Source of the DNA: Dimorphilus gyrociliatus
Lineage: Eukaryota; Annelida; Polychaeta; Dinophilidae
DNA: 64,000 bases
Reading direction: 5' to 3'
Assembly: GCA_904063045.1 (NCBI GenBank)
Contig: CAJFCJ010000009.1
Location: 1,096,942 to 1,160,941 of the forward strand
Part shown: one piece after another, positions 1-12,337 of the stretch
How positions within the stretch are numbered: position 1 is the stretch's first letter
Layout of the letters: each line of letters begins with the position of its first letter
Notes under the pieces: generated by a model
Told to the model about the DNA's origin: nothing
Database searches by the model: none
The model's input: only the letters and a program-made list of their open reading frames with translations
Position numbers and translations under genes: made by a program

Positions 1-1
1 T

Positions 2-3000
2 CTTCAGGAATTTCCCGATGTTAACGATTACAAGTTGGAGAAATTGTTTGTCATGAGTCTTCTTTGGAGTTTCGGAGCTCTTTTAGAAAAAGATGATCGT
101 ACAAAATTGGTTCAATATTTAAGAAATCATCCTTCAGGATTTTGTATTCCTTGTGGTGACCCATTCGAATGGATGGTTTCAAAGTCTGGAAACTGGGAGC
201 ACTGGGAGACCAGGGTGCCTGAGTATCATTTTCCAACAGATTATATGCCTAATTTTTCATCTATTCTTGTTCCTAATGTTGACAACACTAGAATGGCCTA
301 TATAATAGACACAATATGTAAGCAGGGTAAAGCTGTATTACTCATTGGAGAGCAGGGTACCGCAAAGACAGTTATGGTAAAAAAGCATTTAAAGACATAC
401 AATCCTGATAAACATCTAACAAAGATTTACAATTTCTCCTCCGAAACTAAACCAATTACATTTCAAAAAACAATTGAAAGTTATCTAGACAAGAGAGTTG
501 GTTCTACCTATGGTCCACCAAATGGTAGAAAAATGACAATCTTTATAGATGATATAAATATGCCGGAAATTAATGAATGGGGCGATCAAGTTACTAACGA
601 AATAACAAGACAATTGATTGAAACAAACGGATTTTATAGTCTAAATAAGCCAGGAGATTTTAATACGCTTGTAGATTTGCAATTTATTGGCGCAATGATA
701 CATCCAGGCGGAGGTCGAAATGATATTCCTCAGAGATTAAAAAGACACTTTTCTATATTTAATTGTACTCTACCCGCCGATAAATCTATTGATAGGATTT
801 TTTCCACTATTGGCCTCGGATATTTTTCCGAAAAGAGGTCTTTCCCTCAAAGAATCATTGATCTCATACCAAAGCTAGTTGAAGCAACTAGGTGATACAA
901 CTCGACAATAAGCAAAAATTTTCGTTTGTTTTTATAACTTTCAAAGTTCCCCTTATATTCGAGTTTTATCATCTAACTTATAATCTTAATATTCAGATTA
1001 ATATGGCAAAATACTAAATCAAAAATGTTACCAACGCCAACCAATTTCCATTATGTGTTTAACTTGAGAGATTTATCGAGAGTATGGGAAGGAATGCTTA
1101 AAGCTAATTCCAATGAAATTACCGAGGAATACATGCTTCTTTCTCTTTGGAAATGCGAAGTCAGCAGAGTTTTATCGGATCGTTTTGTATCAGAATCTCA
1201 TATGAAATGGTTTAATACATGTCTTACTAAGGTGGCCACAAACTTATTAGGAGATAGACTCTTGGAGCAAATACCCAATGAGCCATATTTCGTCAATTTT
1301 ATGAGAGATCCTCCAGAGTGTGAAGATGACTTTGATGAATTTGAAGCGCAATTTTCAAGACCATACGAATTAGTTAATTCGTGGCAAGAATTGACAGAAA
1401 GGATAAAAATGTTTATGTCTAATATGAATGAACAAATAAGAGGAGCTAACATGAATTTAGTCCTATTTAGGGATGCTGTTATCCACATAATAAAAATAAC
1501 TAGGATATTTGGTTTTGAAAATGGAAACATGTTGCTTGTTGGAGTTGGTGGCTCTGGAAAACAGTCGTTAACAAGATTAGCCTCTTTTATACAAGGATTA
1601 AAAACATTTAGAATTACCCTGACAAGAGCTTATAACATAACTAACTTCATAGAAGATTTAAAAACTCTTCATAAACTCTCAGGGAAAGATGGTAAGGGGG
1701 TGGCATTTATATTTACCGATAACGATATTAAGGAGGAATCGTTTCTTGAATTGTTAAATAATTTACTTAGTTCTGGTGAAGTATCAAATTTGTTCCAGAA
1801 GGATGAACTTGAAGAAATTACCCAAGATCTTATACCTGTAATGAAAAGAGAATTTCCAAAAAAATTGATAACTTTCGAGAATCTTTATGATTTCTTTATA
1901 TCAAGATGTAGAAAGAATCTTCATGTTATTCTTTGTTTTAGTCCGGTCGGCGAAAAATTTCGATCCAGATCACTGAAATTTCCTGGTCTTATTTCTGGCT
2001 GTACACTTAACTGGTTTCAGGAATGGCCGAAGGATGCTCTCATAGCTGTTGGCTCTCAAATTTTATCCGATTTAGAAGTTTTGGGAGATGATAAATTGAA
2101 AGATGGTCTTGTTGATGTTATCGGAACAATACATGATAGAGTGTCCTCGTCTTGCTACGAATACTTCAAAAGATTTCGTCGAAGAACCTTTACAACTCCT
2201 AAAACTTACTTGACTTTCGTAAACATGTATAAACAATATTATACAAAAAAAATGTCAGATGTTAATGATACCCAAAAAAGGATCCTAACTGGTTTAGAAA
2301 AGTTGGCCGAAGCTTCTCAGAGCGTCGACATGTTAAACAAAGAATTGGCGGAAAAGGAGATATATTTAAGAAAAGCAACAGAAATGGCAGACGACGTTCT
2401 AACTCGTGTAACGATAAACAAAAAAGAGGCGGAAATTGCCAAAACTGAAGTAATGAAATTGAAGATCAAAGCCGCGTCAATTGTAGACGAAATAAGTATT
2501 GAGAAAGCTGCCGCTGAAAGTAAATTAGAAGCGGCTAAACCAGCTTTAGAAGAAGCGGAGAATGCCTTAAAAACAATAAAAGCGCAAGATATACAAGTTG
2601 TTAAAAAATTGGGTAAACCACCTCATTTGATTATGAGAATTATGGATTGTGTTTTAATACTTTTAAGAAGGAAATTGGATAAAGTTACGTTTGATCAAGA
2701 AAGATCATGCATAAAACCATCATGGAACGAATCATTAAAAGCAATGAGTCAGTCGTCGTTTTTAAATGATTTAAAGAATTTTCCAAAGGATACAATTAAT
2801 GGGGAAATGGTTGAACTACTTTTACCTTATTTAGAAGCGGACGACTATAATATTGAGGTGGCTAGACGAATGTGCGGAGATGTTGCTGGACTTTGTTCAT
2901 GGACTAGAGCAATGAGAAATTTCTATGAAGTAAATAAGGAAGTTATACCGCTTAAGCTTAATTTAGCTGTTCAAGAAGGAAGATTTATTACGGCAAAACG

Positions 3001-6000
3001 GGAAGAAGATGCTGCTCAAGTATTACTTGACAGTAAGGAAAATGAATTAGCTGAAGTGCAGAAGATGTATAATGAAGCTGAAATGGAAAAGCGTCGTTTA
3101 ATGGACGATGCCAAAATGTGTCAGGAAAAGATAGACATGTCAAATGAGTTAATAAACGCCCTTTCTGGAGAAAAACTTCGTTGGACTGAACAAAGTAGAC
3201 ATTTTAACGCTCAAAAGCGAAATATAATAGGCGATTGCGTAATATGCATTGCTTTCATTAACTACTGCGGACCATTCAATCAAGAATATAGAAATATCTT
3301 ACTTACGTCATGGAGGGAGCAATTACAAAAGGCTAAAATACCATTTACGATTGACATCGATCTAATTAGTACTTTGGCCGATTTGGCAACGATAGGCGAA
3401 TGGAATTTACAAGGTCTACCGAATGATGAATTATCTCTTCAGGGACTTGATCGTGATTTAATACCTTTAAATTAACAGTAATTAAGTATCCAATTAGGCT
3501 CAATTAACACGATCACGTCTTTTAAAATATAGAATGGTATTATATGCTCATCTTCAGGAAGATATCCCCTCCTTATTGATCCACAAATGCAAGGAAAATT
3601 ATGGCTAAAAAATAAAGGAGCTATAAACGGTCTTCAAATAACTCATTTATCACACAGGTATTTTAGAAATCATCTTGAAGATTGTTTATCAATGGGGAGA
3701 CCTTTATTGATAGAGGATGTAGGAGAAGAATTAGATCCTATTCTTGATAATATTCTAGATAACAATATTATAAGGATAGGAAGAAACTTTAAAATATGCT
3801 TGGGAGATAAGGAAGTTGATTTCGATCCAAATTTTCGATTATACATTACAACTAAATTACCCAATCCAGTGTTTAGTCCAGAAATTTCTGCCTCAACCAC
3901 AACAATCGATTTTACAGTTACAATGACTGGATTGGAAGATCAACTCCTAGGTAGAGTTATACAACAGGAGAGAGCCGAACTAGAAAAAGAGAAAATTGCT
4001 CTTGTACAAGAAATTTCAAATAACAATAGGAGAATAAAGGAATTAGAATCTGATTTATTAGAAAAATTAACTGATAGTACTGGCTGTTTAATTGAGAATC
4101 GAGAGTTAATAGAAGTTTTAAACGTAACTAAGAAAATGGCGGGAGAAATTGAACAAAAATTAAAAGTTGCTGCAGAGACCACCATTAAGATAAACTCTGC
4201 AAGAAATGAATATAAATTAGTTGCAACTAGAGGTTCAATACTTTACTTTCTTATTTGCGATATGTCAATGTTAAATCCTATGTATCAAACATCGTTGAGA
4301 CAATTTCTTAAAATATTTGATAATTCTTTAATGAAGAGTGAAAGATCATTGGTCCAAGGGAAAAGAATTAGGTCTATAATTAATACATTAACCCAACAAG
4401 TGTATCATTTTGTTGTAACTGGATTATATGAGAAGCATAGATTTTTATTTACTTTGCTTATTACTTTAAAAATTGATTTGGGCAGAAATTATGTCAAAAG
4501 GAATGAATTTGAGATCCTAATTAAAGGAGGTGCTAATTTGGATATCAAATCTACTGAACCTAAAATAGCTAAATGGATTAGTGATCATGCTTGGTTGAAT
4601 TTAGTATCTTTGAGTAGTTTAAATACTTTTAATGATATAATTAAACATATAAAGCTAAATGAAAAAGCTTGGAAATTATGGTTTGAAAAAGATGAACCGG
4701 AGGAAGAGGAAATACCAAAAAGTTATGGAAAAGCCTTAGATTCTTTTCGCAGGTTGCTATTGATTAGGTCCTGGTGTCCTGATAGGACCATATCTCAAGC
4801 TAGAAAATATGTTGCCGATTCTCTTGGTGATATATATACTCAGCCGGTGTTACTCGATTTGGAGAGAATCTACCAGGATAGCGATCCAAAATCTCCTATG
4901 CTATGCCTATTGTCTATGGGATCAGATCCTACTGCATTAATAGAAATCTTAGCTAAATCTAAGCAAACTGAAGTTAGAACTATATCTATGGGCCAAGGTC
5001 AAGAGATATATGCAATTAAATTTTTAAAACAATTTATGATAGACGGTGGCTGGATTTTATTACAAAATTGCCATTTAAGCTTAAGTTTCATGATTGAATT
5101 GGTAGACAGATTGTTAGAAAATGAGCACATTCATCCATCTTTTAGATTATGGATGACAAGTGAAGTACACGAAAAGTTTCCTATTACACTTTTACAAATT
5201 TCTACTAGATTTACTAATGAACCACCTGAGGGAATTAGGGCTGGTCTGAAGAGAACGTATGGAAGTATTACTCAAGAAGTACTAGATATGTCGAATATGA
5301 TGCAATGGAAGCCTCTTCTCTATGCAATTTCTTTCCTTCATTCGGTTATTCAAGAAAGACGGACGTTTGGCTATCTGGGATGGAATATTCCTTATGATTT
5401 CAACCAATCAGACTGGAATGCTTGTATTCAATTTATTCAAAATCATTTGGATGATGCATATAAAATTGGTATTTCTTGGACAACAATCCGCTATATGATT
5501 AGTGAGGTTCATTATGGAGGAAGAGTGACCGATGACTACGATAAAAATCTCCTTAAAACCCTAATAAAAGTATGGTTTTCTGATGATATTTTCCATGATG
5601 ATTTTACATTTTCTCAAGGCTATAGCCTACCATTTTGTACTACTTCAGCAGAGTATTTAACATTTATTGACTCTCTTCCAAAAGTTGATCATCCTACAGC
5701 ATTTGGACTTCACTCAAATGCTGATATAACAAAACAATCCAATTTTGCTAAAGATGTCCTCGATGGAATTTTATCAATTCAACCAAAAGAATCGGTTGGT
5801 GGGGAAGATGTAGGAGAAACTAGAGAAACTGTTGTCTATCGTTTAGCGGAAGATATCCTAACAAAATTACCTATAGATTATGATTTTCAAGATATCAAAC
5901 AGAAATTAAATAGAATGGGAAACATTCAACCATTAAATATTTTCTTAAAACAAGAGATTGATAGACTTTATAAAGTTATCTCAACTATGAGAATAACATT

Positions 6001-6646
6001 AACAAATTTAAAACTAGCAATTGAGGGAACGATAATCATGTCTGATCAATTAAAAGATGCTTTTAATAGTATTTACGATGCTAAAATTCCATTACAATGG
6101 ATTAGAATATCTTGGGAATCTTCCACTCTCGGATTTTGGTTTAGTGAACTCTTAGACAGGCATGAACATTTAACATCCTGGCTTAAGTCGGGTAGACCTA
6201 ACTCATTTTGGTTGGCGGGTTTCTTCAATCCACAAGGATTTTTAACTGCTATGAGACAAGAAGTTACTAGAAGTCATAAAGGATGGTCGCTAGATTCTGT
6301 TGTCCTATCAAATGATGTAACAAAACTCCTAAAGGAAGACGTTATTCAAGGTCCTTTGGAGGGCGTTTATATATACGGCTTGTATTTAGAAGGTGCCGGG
6401 TGGGATCGAAAGAATTCAAGATTAACTGAAGCTGTCAATAAAATTCTATTCTCTCCTCTGCCAATCATACACGTCTACGCTATCCAGAAAGATAAATTCC
6501 ATTGTTCGACAGCATATTCCTGCCCTGTTTATAAGAGATCCATCAGAAATAGTGAGAATTATGTGGCTAACATGAATTTGAGAACTACTCAATCGTGTGA
6601 TCATTGGATAATGAGAGGTGTTGCCATACTGTGCGACATTAAATAG
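2..6646 (+). CDS. DNAH5: Axonemal dynein heavy chain, outer-arm gamma type (5'-truncated)
   Basis: This is the C-terminal half of a motor subunit that drives ciliary beating. Exons are 2-891, 997-3442 and 3533-6646; they give 2149 residues plus a stop, and the gene enters from the left edge. Visible in order are the AAA3 P-loop GEQGTAKT (347-370), the AAA4 P-loop GVGGSGKQ (1541-1564), stalk coiled coils (about 2230-2600 and 2990-3190) flanking the microtubule-binding tip with [13 protein letters not shown], then AAA5 (LLIDPQ), AAA6 and the C-terminal domain ending [11 protein letters not shown]. The motif order and wording match DNAH5/DNAH8 better than other dyneins; I cannot separate these two. 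The first intron (892-996) is GT-AG. The second (3443-3532) is non-canonical and hairpin-forming, and is listed separately. The last 3.1 kb is one uninterrupted exon, unlike the intron-rich VPS13D in this window. Confidence 0.93.
3443..3532 (+). other. Hairpin intron with GG-AG boundaries in the dynein gene
   Basis: The exon before 3443 ends in LPNDELSLQ. Coding similarity resumes at 3533 with NGII followed by RYPLLIDPQ, the usual dynein AAA5 wording. Joining 3442 to 3533 keeps the frame (phase 0), but the intron then begins GG and ends AG. The left arm GACTTGATCGTGATTTAAT (3444-3462) pairs with ATTAACACGATCACGTC (3503-3519), with one mismatch and a 2-nt bulge. An in-frame GT-AG alternative exists (donor 3453, acceptor 3557), but it deletes the conserved NGII block. 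The dinucleotides at the ends can slide by 2 nt (AG repeated at both ends). Confidence 0.6.
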
Positions 6647-7326
6647 TTATTCAAGACAGTATAAGTTGATATTTGCTATTTAAATCATTTTGATAAAGAA
6701 ACACTTGAATAAATCAATTTTGTGTATTTTTAATAGTTTATATTTATCCATATTTCCATCATTCATATTTCATAATTGTATGTAAACATAACATCTTACA
6801 TTTAGCATGAATCATCTTCCTATCCTGTGTCTTTCTTTTTGTTTAACAGGATAAATTAGATTAGGCCTTGTAAATTATACAGTATTAATTATTATAACTT
6901 GTCAATTATCAATCAATAAGCTAAATAAGAATCGTAATTTTCATAAATAAAATAAACAAATAAGAAAAAGAGAAGAGTTAGTATAGATTCTTTAATCCCA
7001 TATTTAGGATTGTAAGTTAATCTTTGAATTATATAAACTATATATTGCCATTTTTTTTTAAATTTACAACAATATATCAACAAAAGATTTCATATTAATT
7101 TCAAAAAATGAAGTAATAACATCAATATTTAAATTCTATTCCTTCCTTTAGTTTTTCTTTTAGACGCTCTTCTATTTAAACGCTCAAGTATAATTATCAC
7201 CACATACTTCTCTAACACATTTTCGTTTTCTTCTTCACTTTTTCCTCATTTGTTTCGTGACTTATTTTTTCTGGATATTCTTCTTTGCCTATAATTCTAT
7301 TCGATTAGTTGCAATCTTCTTACGTA
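6647..7326. other. Intergenic, 3' UTR of dynein and upstream region
   Basis: No convincing gene was found. An AATAAA-like poly(A) signal lies near 6709 after the dynein stop. The rest is AT-rich with homopolymer runs. A short inverted repeat, ATCCTGT with ACAGGAT, lies near 6821-6852. Confidence 0.5.
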
Positions 7327-7566
7327 ATGAGAGGAAAAAAGTTTGTATATTATACAAGTGAAATTACTATGAAATACTCTACAAGTACAACAACTACAAA
7401 ATCGAATTTTGAATTAAATAAAAAAAGAGAAGTTGTAAAAAAGTGGTCTAATTTAAAAGAAGCTGAAAGTGAAGATAGTATGGCTAATATAGTTGTTATA
7501 GTATTATCAATATTTGGCGTATTTAGCTTTATAAGGTGTACTTACAAAGCTAATAGAACTAATTAA
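7327..7566 (+). CDS. Hypothetical small single-pass membrane protein
   Basis: This is an open frame of 79 codons from an ATG (MRGKKFVYYTSEI). It has a polar, lysine- and threonine-rich N-terminal half and one hydrophobic stretch near the C-terminus (MANIVVIVLSIFGVFSF), followed by a short basic tail ending KANRTN. I do not recognise it. It could be a small tail-anchored protein, a fragment of a larger gene, or a chance ORF. It lies between the dynein 3' end and another unrecognised ORF on the same strand. Confidence 0.3.
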   Translation: MRGKKFVYYTSEITMKYSTSTTTTKSNFELNKKREVVKKWSNLKEAESEDSMANIVVIVLSIFGVFSFIRCTYKANRTN

Positions 7567-7642
7567 CTAAGGATCTAAATAGATATTTTAGCTTTGTAAA
7601 TTCACTTTTATTTAAAGTTGTCTGGCTTTCTTCGCTTATAAA

Positions 7643-8305
7643 ATGGGATGGTTCAATAATTTCTTAAGTAATACTGTTGGCGATGAAAAAAGTACTCCTA
7701 AACGACCTTCTCAACAGCAACAATCAACTCCACCTAACCAAGCTCAACCAATGAATGATCATAAACCGAGAATGTCTATTAGTAAATATGGTATTATACT
7801 AGATGAAACTGAAAAACACGAAGCGGCTACGAAACCTATTTTAAAAAAAGAATCAACTGTAGCATCCCAGGGTCGACGTAGTAACATTGACGATGATAAT
7901 AATGTACTTGCGCAAAGCGTTATGAACATTGCAAATTTATTACAAAGTCAAATGAATATGAGTAGTTTAGGGAGACAATCGCTTATGGGTATGCCTTTAC
8001 CATGTAATTTCCCCAGTCAACTCAGTCAATTTGATATGAACTCGATGAATCAGCAACAATTACTCCCTTTACAATTTTTACTTGGTCAACAACCTCAGTT
8101 TCCTCAGCAAATAACAAAAGAAAATAAATCGTTCGATAACCTTCTAGCTACAATGGGTATGGGAGGGAATACAAGTGATACACAAGACGAAGAAGACGTT
8201 TCACAAGGTGGTCGTGTCTATAAGGGCACAAGAAGAGGAGGAAAATTAAAAGTAGCTGATAAACCGAGAGTAGCAACTTACTTAAGGGAGGAAAGGGAAA
8301 GTTAG
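7643..8305 (+). CDS. Hypothetical low-complexity protein, 220 residues
   Basis: This is a single-exon ORF with an ATG (MGWFNNFLSNTVGDEKSTP). It is Gln/Pro/Ser/Met-rich in the middle and ends in a conserved-looking basic segment (GRVYKGTRRGGKLKVADKP, then RVATYLREERES). No enzymatic domain, signal peptide or membrane segment is visible. The length and codon quality argue against chance, but I do not recognise the family. A disordered adaptor or cytoskeletal protein would fit the composition; that is inference only. Confidence 0.5.
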   Translation: MGWFNNFLSNTVGDEKSTPKRPSQQQQSTPPNQAQPMNDHKPRMSISKYGIILDETEKHEAATKPILKKESTVASQGRRSNIDDDNNVLAQSVMNIANLLQSQMNMSSLGRQSLMGMPLPCNFPSQLSQFDMNSMNQQQLLPLQFLLGQQPQFPQQITKENKSFDNLLATMGMGGNTSDTQDEEDVSQGGRVYKGTRRGGKLKVADKPRVATYLREERES

Positions 8306-9089
8306 AGAATGAAAGACATTAAATAGTATTTAATTGAGTTTGTCGTGTTTTTTTTTACGATTATTCTATAAATCAATCCAAAGTATAAAACAAAAATAAC
8401 CTATTTTGGTAGTGTTTCATGTCAAAACGTTAATTTCTTAGCCCTATTCTTCATTCGTCCTTTCTAAAAAGTAAAACTGGTTTGAATAGGCTACATTTTC
8501 TCTTTAAACAAAGGTCATACAATAATAAAATTTTTTTCAAGGTTATACATTATTTCCAGCTAGTTCCAGGAGTATTGAATAGATCCTAAAGCCGCTTTCT
8601 AATACTAAAGCTATTAATAATGTTAAGACAGAATAATTAAAAAAAACGATAGAACATTCTATTAATTCATATTGATTGATAATTCAGCAGCACTGGGTGA
8701 CAAAATTATGGACTATGTAAACGCTGTCATAAACTTTCAAACAACTATTAAATAATTTAAATTACGTTCAAAGCGCGATGATGTGTCACAAAAATACAAA
8801 AATATCATTAAATATTCAATTTTCAAGGATAGTGCCTGTCACCAGAACGGAAAATAAAGTCCAGCATTAGCAAAATTATTTCATACGAAACCAGTAAATA
8901 AAATTACCTGGCGAATGGCACGATTAAGAAAAAACATATTTATTTATAGATATTGAAATAGATTACAGATATCTTATTTTTCATGTTTAAGATATGTTCA
9001 AATGATTAAATTCACTAACTAATGTATAACTCTATATATTAAAATATATTCGTTGGCTATAGATTAGCAGTTGGTCCGATCTACTTAAT
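8306..9089. other. Intergenic, nothing recognisable
   Basis: About 0.8 kb of AT-rich sequence lies between the 3' ends of the hypothetical ORF (+) and the hydroxyacid oxidase (-). I see no ORF, tRNA-like or repeat structure in it. Confidence 0.5.
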
Positions 9090-10289
9090 CTAAATATTTG
9101 ATCGATTGTCCCATAAACAATTTTGATCCACTTCATCTATCGAATTATAGCCACACATCGCCATATTTGTTTCAAGGTCACTTTTTAATAGCGAAAACAC
9201 ACTATTTAATCCTTCGCTTCCCTGTAAAAATATAATTATTTATATTCAATCTTTAATTGTAGTGAAAGAAAGAATCTTACATTTACAACTAATGCACTGA
9301 TGACTGGCTTAGCTATAAATACCATTTTAGCTCCAAGAGCTAAAAATTTTAAGATATCACCTCCAGTTCTTATTCCACCGTCGGCGAATAAAAGAATTCC
9401 TGATGCTTTAACAATTGGAGCAATAGATCTAAAAGCATCAATTGTAGCTGGGTAATCGGAACTATTTCTTCCTCCATGATTAGATACCCAAATACCAGCA
9501 ACACCAGTTTTAATAGCTTCTCTTGCGTTTTTTGGTGAGAGAATACCTTTAACAATGATGGGTAAAGTTGTATACGTCATTATTCTTTTAACAGATTCCC
9601 ATGTATAAGAATCATTTGTCCACTTATTAACTGAGTTGGCTGCTTTTGCATAATCGCAAAAACCCTCAGGCATATTAGGCAAGTAAACAGTACTTCGAAA
9701 TTCTTCGTTTAGAGTGGGTCTGTCAGGACTGAACGAATTGTGATCTAGTGTTAAAACAAAACCGTTCACTCCTTCGCGTTCAATGCCCTCGATGTAGCTC
9801 CTTGTGATAAATTCTTCTGACAGCATATTGATTTGCATAAAAATCAATGTATTTGGAGCAGTTTTTCTTATGTCTCTCAAGGGTTGAGTACTATACTGAC
9901 TTACGACATATAATACTTTTGAATATTCAGCAGCCCTTGCTGTAGCCAATTCTCCATCTTTATTTGTTAGGGAATGTAAAGCGCAAGGTCCTATGCCAAC
10001 TGGCATGGAGAGTTCTTTACCCAAAAGAGTTATTTGGGTGGATCGTTTACTAACGTCAACACAAATATTTGGACATAAGAACACTCTAGAATACAAACAA
10101 AAATATAATTTGTATAAAAAATGATAACAAAGATAAGTTAATTGTATACTTCTGCAATGCTTCTTCATTTCTTTTCAATCCTGCTGAAGAGTTTGGTCCC
10201 TTATAAAAATAACTGTTAGTTAAATCATCTAACTTTTCTTTTGCCGCCTCCTCATATTGTTTAAGACTTGTAAAAGTTTTATCACTCAT
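9090..10289 (-). CDS. FMN-dependent 2-hydroxyacid oxidase-like protein (divergent)
   Basis: Exons 10289-10150, 10085-9281 and 9221-9090 give 358 residues with both introns GT-AG. The ATG is at 10289 (MSDKTFTSLKQYEEAAKEKL). This is the glycolate/2-hydroxyacid oxidase fold that oxidises 2-hydroxyacids with FMN and oxygen. Family signatures are VKGIL (FMN lysine), SNHGGR (catalytic His and Arg), PATIDAF, and DGGIRTGGDILKFLALGAK (phosphate-binding loop). Several pocket residues differ from animal HAO1: the position of Trp110 is Gln (SQYS), Tyr132 is Asn (MQIN) and Arg167 is not obvious. The C-terminus is RSNI, a weak or absent peroxisomal PTS1 compared with the usual SKI/SKL. It is probably a divergent paralogue with altered substrate or activity. 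Confidence 0.85.
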
Positions 10290-10772
10290 TTTTAAAATAC
10301 TCTGTATCTTCAACTGTTATTAATTAAGCGTAATTAGTACAAAATCCATAAGTATACATTCTATATACTATACTAAAATAAGAGTAAAATCAGTACCTGA
10401 TAGAGAACAGTAAGTAAATTTACAGTTAACGATTTCTGTGTATATATATATAACAACTTTATAATAATAAGTGATTGTTATCAGCCATTGTTGACACGTG
10501 GAATGTTCCAGCATTTCAAATAAAATTGCTTACTTTCTAACCCCATCTATTGAGGACTTCCTAGGTTCAACGAGCAGTGAACTAAACGGGGGCATGGAAA
10601 CAATAGTCTGGCAATTTGCCAGTATCCGTAAAAAGAAGATGACATCATTCTGACAAAATGTGTATAGGCCCATATTTTATTTTTAACACTCAAATTATAC
10701 AAAACAGCTATAAAGTATACAGCTATATCATAAGTTTTATTATAGAGAATTTAGATTGTCATAGTTGTCTGT
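10290..10772. other. Short intergenic region
   Basis: This region holds the promoter and 5' UTR of the hydroxyacid oxidase (-) and the 3' end of the DUF4806-like gene (-). A (TA)n run lies near 10440-10452. Nothing else is recognised. Confidence 0.4.
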
Positions 10773-12337
10773 TTAAGTTGGTCTAGCCATACGCATTAAC
10801 TTTTGACGCCACATTCGTTTAGCTTGATTGAACCAATCGGAAGATAGATGTAATATTTTCACTAATCTATCCCTAATCTCTATAATTTCGGTAGCAGTTG
10901 GATTTGTTGTTAAACCATCTATAGAAAAAATTACAATAACATATTATTATTTTATCGTGTTAAGTAATTTAAAATTTAATAAAGTCTATTATTAAAATAG
11001 TTCCAACCTATAAAAGGTTCAAATATGGGCCATTCTTGAAATACAATCTTTTCATTCTCTGATTCCGAAGAAATACAATTATCATTTAGTCTAACATTTT
11101 GAGCGAATTGAACATGCATCAAACGGTTTAATGCATGCCTCACTAAGCTTTTTATATCAGGAGCTCTGATAAGAGAAAAGTAAAACTTCTGGAAAAGAGA
11201 AAGAGTAATAAAGTATTAATTATAAATATTATATCGTCCTTATAAAAGTATAAATTATTCATACTAATGAATTCCTCATAGTTTCATCGTTTTTAACAAT
11301 AGTATTCACTTCCCGAAAGTGTTGTAGATTCGTTATTGGAAGATTTAACGTTTGAAGTATTGTTTCAAGTTCGACAATTTTCTTTTCTTCGGTTTTTTTA
11401 AGCATCTTTGTCAAACTAGAGAAGAATCCTCTACGATTCTTTTTCTCATCCGAAAGACTTTTATCAAGATCTACCATTCCAGCTACGTAGTTTCAAACGA
11501 TAATATACTTAAAATTTAGTACTTTTTATTGTTTTTTACATGTAGATTTATATATTAAAAATGTATAAAATAATAAGTTTACTGCGAATTTCTCCTCTTT
11601 CAGTTTTACATAACTTCTGCAATTGTAAACTCTGTTGATGTAGGTGTTTTATAGTTTGTAATATGTAGAGTAGCTTTTCGAGAACATAATAATCAAGTTC
11701 GCTATCAGATAATAAGTTATTTTCGAAAGTTACTGTCTCTTTCTTCTTATTATCTTTTGTAGAAAGTTTTCCTAATTGATTTGAGGAAGTTAGTGACTAA
11801 AAAGTCTGTCTTCTTTGTTTATAAAATAAACTTACCTTCCGGTTCCTTTCTAGATGATTCTTCAAATAGTTCCTTAACTATTTCATTGTTAGTTTCTAGT
11901 AATTTCTTCTTTCTACATATTTCTAAATTAGATAATTAATTTATTAATTAAATGTCTTGTTCATTTGTATTATTTTAATACAAACCTTCACTTTCCGAAG
12001 CTTTCCTCTTCGTAAGACGATTTCGATTATTATTAACTTTATTGTTGGCTTTTTGTTTCCTTGTAACATACTTTTTTGCCTCTTCATAACTATCAATGTT
12101 AATACTATTCAATACGTTATATTTATATTTAACCCAATTAAATTTCGTTCGATCATCATTCGGGGCTATCCTCGTTCGAATTATCGTTTCTAATTCTTTA
12201 TTATCCGATGTATCAATATACCAAAAAGTATTTTCATCCTGATTAATCCAACTGGATGGAATTATTAAATATTGAGAATCATTCCTATCATTTGTTAAAG
12301 CAACAGAATATGAATCTAAACGAAGAATATCGTCCAT
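10773..12337 (-). CDS. DUF4806-like protein
   Basis: Six exons (12337-11986, 11922-11879, 11796-11583, 11482-11265, 11188-11008, 10918-10773) give 384 residues with phases that fit throughout. The N-terminus (SYSVALTNDRND, LIIPSSWI, FWYID, then NWVKYKYNVLNSINIDSYEEAKKYV) resembles the head region of animal proteins with a C-terminal DUF4806. The later part (ILQTLNLPITNLQHF, then LVRHALNRLM) resembles the DUF4806 core. The middle is basic and disordered. Function is unknown; such proteins are often expanded and sometimes linked to transposon-derived or chromatin genes. The donor of exon 2 is uncertain: the stronger-looking AAG|GTAAGT at 11835 breaks the frame, so GTTAAG at 11878 is chosen. Confidence 0.6.

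Noticed and set aside
3453-3557. GT-AG intron as an alternative for the dynein
   Set aside because: It is in frame and cannot be excluded, but it removes the NGII block found in the same place in other dyneins, so it was not preferred.
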